A stretch of DNA of 64,000 nt from Antrihabitans spumae (lineage in GTDB: Bacteria > Actinomycetota > Actinomycetes > Mycobacteriales > Mycobacteriaceae). Within the stretch, counting starts at the first letter, position 1. The number at the start of each line of letters is the position of its first letter. The notes under the pieces are model-generated. The model worked only from the letters and a program-made list of their open reading frames with translations, was not told the DNA's origin and did not search any database. Below are positions 1 through 8,584 of the stretch, in pieces. A program made the translations under genes and the position numbers. Location of the stretch: NCBI RefSeq assembly GCF_043944905.1, contig NZ_JBIMSN010000098.1:1-64000 (forward strand). Reading direction: 5' to 3'.

Positions 1-30
1 ACCACACCCCATTTTCACCCCAGCAGCGCG

Positions 31-66
31 TCCGGAGGGCACCTTTAACTCACGAGCCGGTGCGGC
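31..66. repeat. Degenerate half copy of palindromic repeat family A
   Basis: The run CTCACGAGCCGGTGCGGCC resembles the outer half of the family A palindrome found at 692-755, 14971-15043 and elsewhere. The downstream half is not recognisable. The last codons and stop of the adjacent methyltransferase gene lie in it. The match is partial, so this is a tentative member of the family. Confidence 0.45.
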
Positions 67-670
67 CTACCCCCACCGTCGCGGCGCCGTATGGCCGCGG
101 CGTTCCGTGCTGGTAGAACGAGTCGACCTCGATCAGTTCGAAGCCGGCGTCGGTGACCAGTTGTGCGGTATCGCGGGTCAGATGGCAGCCCCCGGCCACC
201 CGCTTCTGGATCGGTTCGAGTCGCCGTTGCCAGCGCTGGACGGACGGGTCGGGGGCGATGCCGTGTTCGACGAAATGCAGGGTCCCGCCGGGTTTGAGCA
301 CCCGGCGGACCTCTTGCAACGCAGCCATGACGTCGGGGATCGTGCACAGGGTGAACGTCGACAACGCGCTGTCGAACGTGTCGTCGTCGAACGGTAGGGA
401 CTGACCGTCCAGCCCCGACCGTTCGATCGGCACCGCTGACTCGGCGACGCGCTTGCCCGCCAGCCGCCAACCGATGTCCGCGGGTTCGACGGCGCTGATC
501 TTCTCGACCGCTGCCGGATAGAACGGAACGTTGAGCCCGGACCCGAATCCGATCTCGACGACGTCGCCGTGCAGTCCGGCGGTCACTCGTTTGCGGAGCG
601 GGTCGATCAGGCTGGCCCCGCAGGTCACGTCGATCAGTCGAGGCAGGATGCGGTCGTCGTAAAAGCCCAT
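50..670 (-). CDS. Class I SAM-dependent methyltransferase
   Basis: A 206-residue cytoplasmic methyltransferase of the UbiE/Methyltransf_11 type. The SAM-binding motif I is VVEIGFGSGLN, followed by the acidic residue of SAVEPAD, the DGQSLPF strand region and the post-motif RRVLKPGGTLHFVEHG. The substrate cannot be told from the sequence. I start it at the ATG giving MGFYDDR. The open frame runs 23 codons further upstream, but that stretch reads through repeat A (692-755) and is probably not translated. An ATG at 682 is the alternative start. The last few residues and the TGA fall in a degenerate half copy of repeat A, so the C-terminus may differ from orthologues. It could be co-transcribed with the GMC oxidoreductase and alkB upstream. 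Confidence 0.85.
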   Translation of the reverse strand: MGFYDDRILPRLIDVTCGASLIDPLRKRVTAGLHGDVVEIGFGSGLNVPFYPAAVEKISAVEPADIGWRLAGKRVAESAVPIERSGLDGQSLPFDDDTFDSALSTFTLCTIPDVMAALQEVRRVLKPGGTLHFVEHGIAPDPSVQRWQRRLEPIQKRVAGGCHLTRDTAQLVTDAGFELIEVDSFYQHGTPRPYGAATVGVGRTGS

Positions 671-691
671 GGAAAAAAGCATAGGGCGGCA

Positions 692-755
692 GGCCGCTCG
701 TGCGTCTTTTGCGAGGTCAGGACCACCGAAAAGACTCACGAGCCGCGGAGCGGCC
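692..755. repeat. Palindromic repeat family A, copy 1
   Basis: An imperfect palindrome with outer arms GGCCGCTCGTGCGTCTTTT and AAAAGACTCACGAGCCG...CGGAGCGGCC. It separates the methyltransferase start from the GMC oxidoreductase stop, and the last base of the element is the first base of that stop (CTA = TAG on the minus strand). The same element occurs near 14971, 31931, 47206, 58838 and 60571. Confidence 0.9.
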
Positions 756-2368
756 TAGGGGTTTCGCAGGATCGCCTCGATGTTGCGTTCTGCGAGAGCG
801 GCGATCGTGAGCGACGGATTGGCTGTGGCTGTACTGCCTGGGATCGCGGCACCGTCGAGGACGTAAAGACCCGGCTGACCGTGCACCCGACCCACGTTGT
901 CGGTCGCCTTGCCGAGCACCGCTCCGCCGAGGGGGTGCGCTGTGAAGTTCGCGTTCGCTGCGTAGCCGATCGCGTCGTATTCGACGAGGGACCCACCACG
1001 TTCGGCGATCCGATGATTGACCGCCTCCGCCGACGCCCGTGCTGCGTCGTTGCCGTTGGTCGGCCAGTCGACGGTGACCGATCCGTCGGTCGCGTTGTAG
1101 CCGAACCTGCCGCGCGTCGGGTCGAGCACGATACCGAGCGAGGCCAGTGCGCCGACATCGATGGGAATGCCTGGTATAAACCAGTTTTCGAGCGTTGTGG
1201 GCAGTTGGGAATCGTCGTAGACGCGGCTCGCGCAGGGCGCGCCCTGGCCGTTGCCCGCGATCGAACTCGCACCGCGGGCCAGGACGACGTCACCGTTGGT
1301 GCCCCACCCCTCACCGATATGTTCGTTGAGGTTCGGCAGGGTTCCGGTCGCGCGTGCCCGCACAAGCAGTTCGGTGGTCCCGATCGACCCCGCACCGAGG
1401 TAGACGCGGTCGGCGGTCAACGTTCGCCGACCGAGTACATCTCCTGTCGGTGCCAGCTTGGTGATCTCGATCGTGAATCGATCGCCGTCCCTGCCGATCG
1501 AGTCGACGCGGTGGCCCGGGAAGACCGCGGCCTTGCCGGTGTCGCGGGCCTGCTGCAGGTAGTTGCGGTCGAGGTCGAACTTGGCGCCGTTGGAATTGCC
1601 GAGGTTGCTGCGGGCCGCGGTAGCCGAAGGTCGGCTCTTACCGGCGAGTTCGCCGCGGACGATGTCCCAGTCGAAGATCGAATCGACGGGCACCGGTGCG
1701 TAGCCGGCCTTCGTCGCTTGCTCGTCCCAGGCGCGCGAATGTGCGAACGGTGCTGACCCGTACAGGTCGGCGGGGATCGGGGAGAGGCGAAGCATCTCGC
1801 GGACCCGCGGGTAATAGCGGCTGGTCAGTTCGTTGTAATCGACCGAGCCGCCGAAAACTGAGTCGAACAACGCTTTCGGGGGAGCGACCATCGCGCCGGT
1901 GAAGATCACCGAGCCGCCGCCCACCGCCGCCGCTCGCCAGACGTCGATGCCTGGGTAGGAGGTGCAGTCCAGGACGCCGCCGAAACTGTCGAAAAATACT
2001 GGGACCTTGGTGACGCCGGTGAAGCTGGTGCGATGCCAGAATCCGCGGCCATCCGGCAGGTCGTCGCCGGTGAATATTTCGCGCCACGGATCATTTGGCC
2101 AGCGTGAGCCGCGTTCGAGCACTGTCGTCTGGATGCCAGCCTGCGCGAGTCGCAGCGCGCCGATCGCACCGCCGAACCCGGACCCGATGACCAGGGCCTC
2201 GCTGTGTTCGGGTGGATCGGGTAGCGGTGCGAATATCTCCGGGACCCACGAGCGGAAGAGTGGGGTCCACGGACCTTCTGCCTGCGCGTGCGCTGCAAAC
2301 TGGACCCCAACGCCGACCGCTGCGGTCGACGCGGCTGCGGCCATCAGAAATTGGCGTCTGTTCAGCAA
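755..2368 (-). CDS. Tat-exported GMC oxidoreductase, cholesterol-oxidase type
   Basis: A 537-residue FAD enzyme. The N-terminus has a twin-arginine signal (RRQFLMAAAA with RR at 4-5, then a hydrophobic stretch ending near AHAQA), so it is probably exported folded. The dinucleotide-binding motif VIGSGFGG is at 60-67. The C-terminal GMC block has HPLGG (His478) and ANPSLTI (Asn517), which align with the catalytic His and Asn of class I cholesterol oxidases such as Streptomyces ChoA. Known members oxidise and isomerise 3-beta-hydroxysterols. Against that family I see Ala where many have HPLGGC, and Asp rather than Glu near the third catalytic position (VYDDSQLP), so substrate and isomerase activity are uncertain. 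It lies 69 bp downstream of alkB on the same strand, suggesting co-transcription and a role in hydrophobic substrate use. Confidence 0.85.
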   Translation of the reverse strand: MLNRRQFLMAAAASTAAVGVGVQFAAHAQAEGPWTPLFRSWVPEIFAPLPDPPEHSEALVIGSGFGGAIGALRLAQAGIQTTVLERGSRWPNDPWREIFTGDDLPDGRGFWHRTSFTGVTKVPVFFDSFGGVLDCTSYPGIDVWRAAAVGGGSVIFTGAMVAPPKALFDSVFGGSVDYNELTSRYYPRVREMLRLSPIPADLYGSAPFAHSRAWDEQATKAGYAPVPVDSIFDWDIVRGELAGKSRPSATAARSNLGNSNGAKFDLDRNYLQQARDTGKAAVFPGHRVDSIGRDGDRFTIEITKLAPTGDVLGRRTLTADRVYLGAGSIGTTELLVRARATGTLPNLNEHIGEGWGTNGDVVLARGASSIAGNGQGAPCASRVYDDSQLPTTLENWFIPGIPIDVGALASLGIVLDPTRGRFGYNATDGSVTVDWPTNGNDAARASAEAVNHRIAERGGSLVEYDAIGYAANANFTAHPLGGAVLGKATDNVGRVHGQPGLYVLDGAAIPGSTATANPSLTIAALAERNIEAILRNP

Positions 2369-2437
2369 GCTGGTGCCCTCCGCGTCCGATCCGTCAACCG
2401 GATTCCCACGGGCGGCAATCAGGTTCCACCAGGGAGG

Positions 2438-3646
2438 TTATACGGGCACGGCCGCGCGAGGGTGCTCGACCGCCGCGTCGACACGATCGTCGTCGCTGTA
2501 ACCGTGTGCGGTCAGGATGCGTTTGCGCGCCGACGGCAGGATGTTGGTCCGCCGGACGTCACCGTCGTAGTGCGCGAGAACCAGCGGGTCCATGACCCGT
2601 CGCCAGAGCGGAGGAAACAGTGCGAGGACGACCATGGTTGCGTAGCCGGCGGGCAACTGAGGTGCTTCGTCGCTGGTCCGCAGGGTTTGGTAGCGCCGCG
2701 TCGGATTGGCGTGATGGTCGCTGTGGCGCTGCAGATGGAACAGCAGCACGTTGGTCACGATGCGGTCGCTGTTCCAGCTGTGCTTGGGTGCGCAGTGCTC
2801 GTAGCGTCCGTTGCTCTTGCGTTCCCGCAACAGGCCGTAGTGCTCGACGTAGTTGACGGCCTCGAGGAGGCCGAACGCGATCACGGCGTTGATCAGTACG
2901 TACGGCGCGATCTGCCAACCGAAGGCGACGAGGAGCGCAGCGAACAGCGCTGCGGTCATTGCCCACGCCTGGATGATGTTGTTTCCAATGCTGAACCACC
3001 GGCGACCCTGCCTGCGTAAGCGCTGACCTTCCAGACGGACCGCCGACCGCATGCCACCGGCGATGGTCCGCGGTAGGAAGTGCCAGAGCGATTCACCGAA
3101 ACGCGAGCTTGCCGGGTCGAGGGGGGTGGCGACGCGGACGTGGTGGCCGCGGTTGTGCTCGACGAAGAAATGTCCGTACGCGCTCGGCGCGAGGGCGATC
3201 TTGGCAAGCCAACGTTCGTGCTTCTCGACGCGGTGACCGAGTTCGTGGGCGGCATTGATGCCGATGCCGCTGCCGAGGCCGATGGTGACCGCCAGACCGA
3301 TCTTGTCGACGACGCCGAGAGCGCTGTCGGACCAGAGGTACCCGGCGATTGCCAGGCTGATGAACTGCACGGGCAGGAAAAGGTAGGTGCACCAGCGGTA
3401 GAAGCGGTCGCCGGAGAGCTCTTCGAAGGCTTCTTCGGGCGGGTTGACGCCGTCGTCGCCTGCGAAGAAGTCGAGGATCGGAATAGCGACGAAGAAGACG
3501 ATGGGTCCGATCCACCAGAAGATCGGGAGTCCGGTGTGCAGGACAAGCTGCGACGGCAGCAGACTGCACGCAGGCGCCAGTGGACCCATGACCCACAGAT
3601 AGCGCTTGCGGTCACGCCACTGCCGGGCGACCTTGGCCTTGCCCAT
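2438..3646 (-). CDS. alkB: Alkane 1-monooxygenase
   Basis: A 402-residue integral-membrane non-haem di-iron hydroxylase that oxidises the terminal carbon of n-alkanes using electrons from rubredoxin. All signature histidine boxes are present: HELGH (134-138), EHNRGHH (163-169), the NYVEHYG motif (265-271) and LQRHSDHHA (305-313). Hydrophobic helices precede each box. I start at ATG 3646 because GGAAGG lies just upstream; an ATG seven codons earlier has no such site. Rubredoxin and rubredoxin reductase genes, which usually follow alkB in Rhodococcus and relatives, are absent here; the next gene is a GMC oxidoreductase. The upstream region has a short inverted repeat (3679-3692) that may be a regulator site. 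Confidence 0.95.
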   Translation of the reverse strand: MGKAKVARQWRDRKRYLWVMGPLAPACSLLPSQLVLHTGLPIFWWIGPIVFFVAIPILDFFAGDDGVNPPEEAFEELSGDRFYRWCTYLFLPVQFISLAIAGYLWSDSALGVVDKIGLAVTIGLGSGIGINAAHELGHRVEKHERWLAKIALAPSAYGHFFVEHNRGHHVRVATPLDPASSRFGESLWHFLPRTIAGGMRSAVRLEGQRLRRQGRRWFSIGNNIIQAWAMTAALFAALLVAFGWQIAPYVLINAVIAFGLLEAVNYVEHYGLLRERKSNGRYEHCAPKHSWNSDRIVTNVLLFHLQRHSDHHANPTRRYQTLRTSDEAPQLPAGYATMVVLALFPPLWRRVMDPLVLAHYDGDVRRTNILPSARKRILTAHGYSDDDRVDAAVEHPRAAVPV

Positions 3647-3678
3647 CGAATTTCCTTCCAAAAACAAACCGAAATTGC

Positions 3679-3692
3679 TTTCAAATATGAAA
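3679..3692. promoter_or_regulatory. Small inverted repeat in the alkB upstream region
   Basis: TTTCA-N4-TGAAA lies about 35 bp upstream of the alkB start in an AT-rich patch unusual for this window. Its place fits an operator or core promoter for alkB. The arms are short, so it could be chance. No regulator gene is adjacent. Confidence 0.3.
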
Positions 3693-3842
3693 CCAATAGT
3701 TAGATCGTTCTGGGGCGAAAACTGTTAACTGGACAGGTGATCTGTGCTAGATCCCACCTCGGCGTCTGACGGTGGCCAATAACACATCATGATGTTTGCT
3801 CCACCGCAGGTCACAGCGCTGGCCGGAGTCGTGAAACACAAA

Positions 3843-3870
3843 AGGTGCGGGCGACGAATCGCCCGCACCT
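3843..3870 (-). terminator. Intrinsic terminator of the SDR gene
   Basis: A perfect 12-bp stem (AGGTGCGGGCGA / TCGCCCGCACCT) with a CGAA loop lies 20 bp beyond the SDR stop. On the minus strand it is followed by TTTGTGTTT. This is a canonical Rho-independent terminator and separates the SDR transcript from alkB. Confidence 0.9.
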
Positions 3871-3889
3871 GTTGTCTGTCGCTGAATCG

Positions 3890-4657
3890 TTACCTCGGCG
3901 CCATCCGAAGAGCGCCGTCCATACGGATCGTCTCGCCGTTGAGGTAGTCGTGCTCGACGATCATCTGCGCAAGCTGCGCGTACTCCGTCGGCTGTGCGAG
4001 ACGCGACGGGAACGGCACGCCGGCCTCGAGCCCCTTGCGGTATTCGGGAGTGACGCCCGCGAGCATCGGGGTGTCGACGATGCCGGGAGCGATCGTGTTG
4101 ACGCGGATGCCGAACTGCGCGAGATCGCGCGCAGCGGGGATGGTCATGCCGTGCACGCCACCCTTGGATGCGGAGTACGCGATCTGACCGACCTGGCCCT
4201 CGAATGCTGCAACCGATGCGGTGTTGATGACGACACCACGCTGACCCGACTCGTCGACCACGTCGGTCTTCGAGATGGCGTCGGCCGCGAGACGCATGAC
4301 GTTGAAGGTTCCGAGCAGGTTGATCGTGATGACCTTGCGGAACAGTTCGAGGTCGTGCGGGCCGTGCTTGGAAAGGATGCGACCGGCCCAACCGACACCT
4401 GCGCAGTTGACGACGATGCGCAGCGGCACACCGGAGGCAACGATCTGGTCGACAGCGGCCTTGACCTCGTCGCCGTTGCTCACGTCGGCTGCGATGAGGG
4501 TGACACCCGCAGGAACGCTGTCGCCTGCACGCTCGATCGAATCCGCAAGGTCGAGGCCGAACACTGTCGCACCGGCGTCGGCAAGGCGCTTGGCAGTTGC
4601 CGCGCCGAGACCCGAGGCACCGCCGGTTACCAGCGCTGCGCTTCCCGAAATTTCCAC
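3890..4657 (-). CDS. SDR-family 3-hydroxyacyl-CoA dehydrogenase-like protein
   Basis: A 255-residue classical short-chain dehydrogenase. The NAD(P) motif is TGGASGLG (11-18), NCAG follows near 84, and the catalytic Ser148, Tyr161 and Lys165 (YSASK) are intact. Overall form, including TASVAAFEGQVGQIAYSASKGG split over 147-167, resembles type-2 3-hydroxyacyl-CoA dehydrogenases (HSD10-like) and the mycobacterial protein I recall as Rv1144. Such enzymes act in fatty acyl-CoA or steroid side-chain oxidation. The start is GTG with GAGAGG about 8 bp upstream. It stands as its own transcription unit, ending in the strong terminator at 3843-3870. Confidence 0.88.
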   Translation of the reverse strand: MEISGSAALVTGGASGLGAATAKRLADAGATVFGLDLADSIERAGDSVPAGVTLIAADVSNGDEVKAAVDQIVASGVPLRIVVNCAGVGWAGRILSKHGPHDLELFRKVITINLLGTFNVMRLAADAISKTDVVDESGQRGVVINTASVAAFEGQVGQIAYSASKGGVHGMTIPAARDLAQFGIRVNTIAPGIVDTPMLAGVTPEYRKGLEAGVPFPSRLAQPTEYAQLAQMIVEHDYLNGETIRMDGALRMAPR

Positions 4658-4762
4658 TAGTTCAACCTCTCTTCCGGCGACCGTCCTTGGCCACCACGAT
4701 TGACAGCACCATAACCTGCACGAGCAGATGCCGATTTGGCGCGGGGCGTTACCGACCGGTAG

Positions 4763-5140
4763 CTATTCGGGGCGGTGACATACCGCTTCGACGTTGTTGC
4801 CGTCGGGATCGCGGACGAAGGCACCGTAGTAGTTCGAGTCGTATTCCGGCCAGACCCGAGGCTCGTGCAGCACTTCGGCGCCCGCCTCGACGGCAGCGTC
4901 GAAAAATGCAACAACCGTGTCGCGATCCTGGGCCTGAAAGGCGATGTGGGATTCGCGGAAGCCCTCGCCGCTGGTCTGCGGACCCAACCAGAAGTCGGGC
5001 ATCGGTGGGACGCCGTAGCCGATCACCTCGCCGAAATCCATCAGTCTCACACCGCCGAGCGGGGCTAGCACGCTGTCGTAGAACTCGGCACTCGCGGCGA
5101 CGTCGCCACATTGAATCGCCAGGTGATCCAGCATGTGCAA
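4763..5140 (-). CDS. VOC-family (glyoxalase/bleomycin-resistance fold) protein
   Basis: A 125-residue single-domain protein opening with MLDHLAIQCGDVAASAEFY, the usual first strand and helix of the vicinal oxygen chelate fold, and ending with FVRDPDGNNVEAVCH, where the Glu is the usual metal ligand. Histidine ligands are plausible at HLAIQ and SHIAFQA. Members include lyases, dioxygenases and resistance proteins, so the substrate cannot be named. The start could be the first Met or Met3 (MLDH). Its 5-prime end is 3 bp from the adenylate cyclase stop, so the two genes are probably co-transcribed. Confidence 0.8.
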   Translation of the reverse strand: MHMLDHLAIQCGDVAASAEFYDSVLAPLGGVRLMDFGEVIGYGVPPMPDFWLGPQTSGEGFRESHIAFQAQDRDTVVAFFDAAVEAGAEVLHEPRVWPEYDSNYYGAFVRDPDGNNVEAVCHRPE

Positions 5141-5143
5141 ACT

Positions 5144-6652
5144 CTAATCCGGCTCGGCACTCGGTTCGGCGTAAACGGTTCGCGACGTGCGGCCCCGCAA
5201 TTTCGTAGACCCTCGGGACGCCCAGTGCGCAGCTTCCTCGGGCGCCGCGGCCCAGACGGCCTGACGCGAAGCAAGGATCCGGCTCTTGCGGTCCTTCGCG
5301 AGTTCGGTGAGGCGCGCTGCCTCGTTCACCGGGTCGCCGATCACCGTGTACTCGTAGCGGTGCTCCGCACCGATGTTGCCTGCGAACACCGAGCCGTGCG
5401 AGACGCCGATCCCGAAGTCGACGGCCGTCAACGCTCGCAGCGCGGTCCGCAGCGCACGTGCCGTCGCGAGTGCGGCACCTGCGGGATCGTCGATCTCCTG
5501 GGGTGCGCCGAAGATCGCAAGCGCGGCGTCACCGGTGAACTTGTTGATCAGGCCTTCGTGCTCGTCGACAGCCGTGACGACGATGTGGAAGAAGTCGTTG
5601 AGCACCTCCGCGACCTCGGTCGGCGGATGCGTCGCAGCCAACGTCGTCGATCCCGCAAGGTCGATGAACAGGACGGCAACGACCCGAACGTCACCACCGA
5701 GCGTCGGCTCCTCTTCCATCGCGCGGCTCGCAACGTGTTGCCCGACGTGTTTGCCGAACAGGTCCTGCAGGCGCTCCCGTTCCGCGACGCTCGCGACCAT
5801 CTGGTTGAAGCCCATCTGCAGCCGACCGATCTCGGAGGAGTCGTACACGCTGACGGTGACGTCGGTGTTGCCCTTCTCGACCTCGCGCATGGCACGGCCG
5901 ACCTCGCGGACCGGATCGGAGACGGTCTGGGCGACGAGCTGCAATCCCCGCAGACCTGCGCCGAGAGACGTCGCGGCGAGAATGAGGATCGGTGCTTCGA
6001 TCGGCGTATCCGGCGCAATGACCCACTCCGTGTACCTGTCGACGATGATCGCGCAGATCGCAGTCGTCGGTATCGCGGTACACAGCGCCCAGGTCGCGAT
6101 CAGTCGTTGCATAACGCCGGGGGAGGGACGCTGCGGCGGCGTCGCCGACATGGCGACAGCGATGATCGGCCGCAGTGTCTGCTGGGTGACGAGATAGCCG
6201 AGGCAGGCGATCGCGGCACCACCGAAGACGACGCCGAGTGCGATCAACGCAAGCGTGCGGAGTCCGGAGTGCAGGTTGAGGAAGAAGATGGCCGCGCCGC
6301 CGACGAACCACATGCCGACGTGGACCAGCGTCTGGCGCAGCGGTATTTCGAGCGCCGCATACGCCTGACCCTCCGTCGGCGTCTCGCCCTTCGAGTACCA
6401 GACGAGGGCCGGAACGACGAACGTCGTCGTACATACCGCGGCGACGATCAGGCTGCCGGTCAGCACCAACGTTCCGGTGGCGATATTGCGAACCGTGAAC
6501 AGGTCCTGCGTGACGGACTCCTTGCCCCGTGACAGCAGCGCGATGATCGCGAGGACCTCGATCGCACCGATGACGTAGGCGCTCAGAATGCCGACCGAAT
6601 ACCGCACACGCAGCAGGAACGCTCTGCGTTTCCAGTCGGCGGGCGGATTCAT
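5144..6652 (-). CDS. Membrane class III adenylate/guanylate cyclase with HAMP domain
   Basis: A 502-residue protein with about six transmembrane segments in the first 250 residues, then a HAMP linker (SDPVREVGRAMREVEKG) and a C-terminal class III cyclase domain. Catalytic residues are visible: metal Asp in FIDLAGST and in KFTGDAAL, the substrate-selecting Lys in NKFTGD, and the transition-state Asn and Arg in GDPVNEAARL. The architecture matches the mycobacterial Rv1318c/Rv1319c/Rv1320c group. It should make cAMP at the inner membrane in response to an unknown signal. It is followed by the VOC gene after 3 bp. Confidence 0.93.
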   Translation of the reverse strand: MNPPADWKRRAFLLRVRYSVGILSAYVIGAIEVLAIIALLSRGKESVTQDLFTVRNIATGTLVLTGSLIVAAVCTTTFVVPALVWYSKGETPTEGQAYAALEIPLRQTLVHVGMWFVGGAAIFFLNLHSGLRTLALIALGVVFGGAAIACLGYLVTQQTLRPIIAVAMSATPPQRPSPGVMQRLIATWALCTAIPTTAICAIIVDRYTEWVIAPDTPIEAPILILAATSLGAGLRGLQLVAQTVSDPVREVGRAMREVEKGNTDVTVSVYDSSEIGRLQMGFNQMVASVAERERLQDLFGKHVGQHVASRAMEEEPTLGGDVRVVAVLFIDLAGSTTLAATHPPTEVAEVLNDFFHIVVTAVDEHEGLINKFTGDAALAIFGAPQEIDDPAGAALATARALRTALRALTAVDFGIGVSHGSVFAGNIGAEHRYEYTVIGDPVNEAARLTELAKDRKSRILASRQAVWAAAPEEAAHWASRGSTKLRGRTSRTVYAEPSAEPD

Positions 6653-6745
6653 GTCCTCTGTCTATCACCGACCGACGTCACAACACTGCCCGTCCGGAGA
6701 ACCGCTCGAAACCGATCTCGGACGCCCACGCTGGGCAAATCCGGG

Positions 6746-8527
6746 TCAGAGCGAATCAGGCAGGGCGCGCGACGTGTCCGACGTCACGGAAGTAGACCCC
6801 TTCCTGCGTCGCGGTTTGCGCACACGGCCGAGTCGGCGTGGTGCGGGAGGTTGTTGGGGACCCGTCAGCGCCAGGGTTGCGGTGCGGCGCAGCAACTGGT
6901 GACCGTTGTCGACGTAGGCGTGGTCGACCTCGAGCGTGGCCTCCCGGCCGGAGATGACGACGGTCATCACGCCGTTCTCGAACCACGGTCCGTTGTCGAT
7001 CTCCCAGTCGATGTCGACGTCGGCTACACCTGCGGATTTGGCCATGCGATGGGTGAGCCACCGGACTGCCCTCGTCTTCATTGCGCGGTTGGCAACGCGA
7101 ATGGACTTCTCGAGCGGATTGCGGAACGGCGACATCGTGAGCTGATGGATGGCAGGTTCCTGCGGATCGACGCCCGGCAGCGTGGCACGCGCTGTGTAGG
7201 AGCAGTGCACGTCGCCCGCCAACATGAGGATCGTCGCCGGGGTGTGCTCGGAACGGGAGATCTTGGCCAGCATGTCGACGACGATGCCGAACGACGACCG
7301 GAAAGCCGCCCAGTGCTCCAGGTCGACGTCACGTCTGATCTTCTCGCCGACTCGTTTGAATCGGCGACCCCATGCCCCGCCCGCTACTGCTTCGTTCCAC
7401 CCTTCCAGATGATGAATGCCCTGGGCCATGAGGAACGGCAGCGTCGTCGCAACAAGTAGATGGTCGAAATTCTGGCCTGGCGCAGGTGTACTCGCCTTCT
7501 CCTCCAGCCAGGCGCGCTCGGTGTGGTCGACGATGCCACGATCCTGCGGATCGAGTCGGCGCGAACAGCGCGCATCGACGGCGAGCATCCGGATCCCCAG
7601 GTGCTCGTTGCCGAAGTCGCGATGAAAACTCCAGCGCGCGCTGTCGGGTTCGGAATCCGATCGCCACGCGAATGCATCGAGTTTGGCGGATCGCTCGGCG
7701 TCGGAGATGTCGGATCGGACCATCGCCCACGTGCTGTCGTTTTCGAGTTCGGCGGGCGACAGATTGCCGAGGTGCTGATAGATCCAATACGACCCGAAAG
7801 CACCCCGAACACGGTCCGGCCACCACGGCTCGGCGGTGATCCAATCTCGCCACTGCTGCGAGGTGTTCCAGTCGTCGCGCAGATCGTGATCGTCGAGCAG
7901 CATGCAGGTCTGTACCGTCGAGAAGAGCCACCGGATCGGTTCGGGGGTCCAACTGTCGGCGTAGAGCCAGGTGTATTCCTCGAAGTTGCCGATCTCTTTG
8001 CGTACCTCGTCCCAACTCTCCGGCAAATTCTCGTGCGCCACCGCCAGCCTGGCGGCGAGCGCGTCCGACGGCGTGTCCGCGTAGACCTGATCCCCGCCGA
8101 GGAACATTGCGTCCGGCCACTCCTCGTAGGGCGCCGTTGCCATGCGCTCGGCAAGCGCCGCGAGGGCGTCGGCGCCGAAGCGCTTCAGTCCGTCGTCGTC
8201 GAAAGGTGCGCTGCGCCGGCACGATCCGAACGCGAGGCGAAACGTCTCGTCGTCACGGAAAGTTCGCATGACGCTCGGCGGAAAGCGTGAATCGGGTTCA
8301 GGCCAGACCTGATTGGAGTTCAGCCGAACTGTGTAGGGCGTCTGCGAACCGGGTTGCAACCCCTCGATGATCACGAGTGCGAAGTGGTGGCCGTGCACGG
8401 TCCACGTGCGGGCTGTGCAACCGAGTACTTCGACCTCGCAGGGTTGGTCGGTTTCGACCCAGACCGTCGCACGAGTGGTGTCCACATAACGAAGGAGTGG
8501 CCCGACGACCAGTGCAGCGTTCGACAT
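6746..8527 (-). CDS. PhoD-like alkaline phosphatase family protein
   Basis: A 593-residue metallophosphatase. An N-terminal beta domain (VGPLLRYVDTTRATVWVE) precedes the PhoD-like catalytic part, with metal-binding motifs MFLGGDQVYAD, LLDDHDLRDDWN and LMLAGDVHCSYTA. There is no signal peptide, unlike Tat-exported Bacillus PhoD, so this actinobacterial subgroup is probably cytoplasmic; its natural phosphodiester is unknown. The last 30 residues are Arg- and Ser-rich. It is divergent from the Spo0M-TerD gene with a 57-bp gap, so the two promoters must overlap. Confidence 0.85.
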   Translation of the reverse strand: MSNAALVVGPLLRYVDTTRATVWVETDQPCEVEVLGCTARTWTVHGHHFALVIIEGLQPGSQTPYTVRLNSNQVWPEPDSRFPPSVMRTFRDDETFRLAFGSCRRSAPFDDDGLKRFGADALAALAERMATAPYEEWPDAMFLGGDQVYADTPSDALAARLAVAHENLPESWDEVRKEIGNFEEYTWLYADSWTPEPIRWLFSTVQTCMLLDDHDLRDDWNTSQQWRDWITAEPWWPDRVRGAFGSYWIYQHLGNLSPAELENDSTWAMVRSDISDAERSAKLDAFAWRSDSEPDSARWSFHRDFGNEHLGIRMLAVDARCSRRLDPQDRGIVDHTERAWLEEKASTPAPGQNFDHLLVATTLPFLMAQGIHHLEGWNEAVAGGAWGRRFKRVGEKIRRDVDLEHWAAFRSSFGIVVDMLAKISRSEHTPATILMLAGDVHCSYTARATLPGVDPQEPAIHQLTMSPFRNPLEKSIRVANRAMKTRAVRWLTHRMAKSAGVADVDIDWEIDNGPWFENGVMTVVISGREATLEVDHAYVDNGHQLLRRTATLALTGPQQPPAPRRLGRVRKPRRRKGSTSVTSDTSRALPDSL

Positions 8528-8584
8528 AGCCAGAGGCTAGTCGAATTGTCCCTTCCGGGTAGGCCGGCCTGGGTAGGGTGGCCT

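Noticed and set aside
692..755. Family A repeats as insertion sequences
   Set aside because: They are only 64-73 bp, have no transposase and no obvious target duplication. They are palindromic elements, possibly mobilised in trans.
5111..6532. 473-codon plus-strand frame opposite the adenylate cyclase
   Set aside because: Arg/Asp-rich shadow frame; the cyclase on the other strand has all its catalytic residues.
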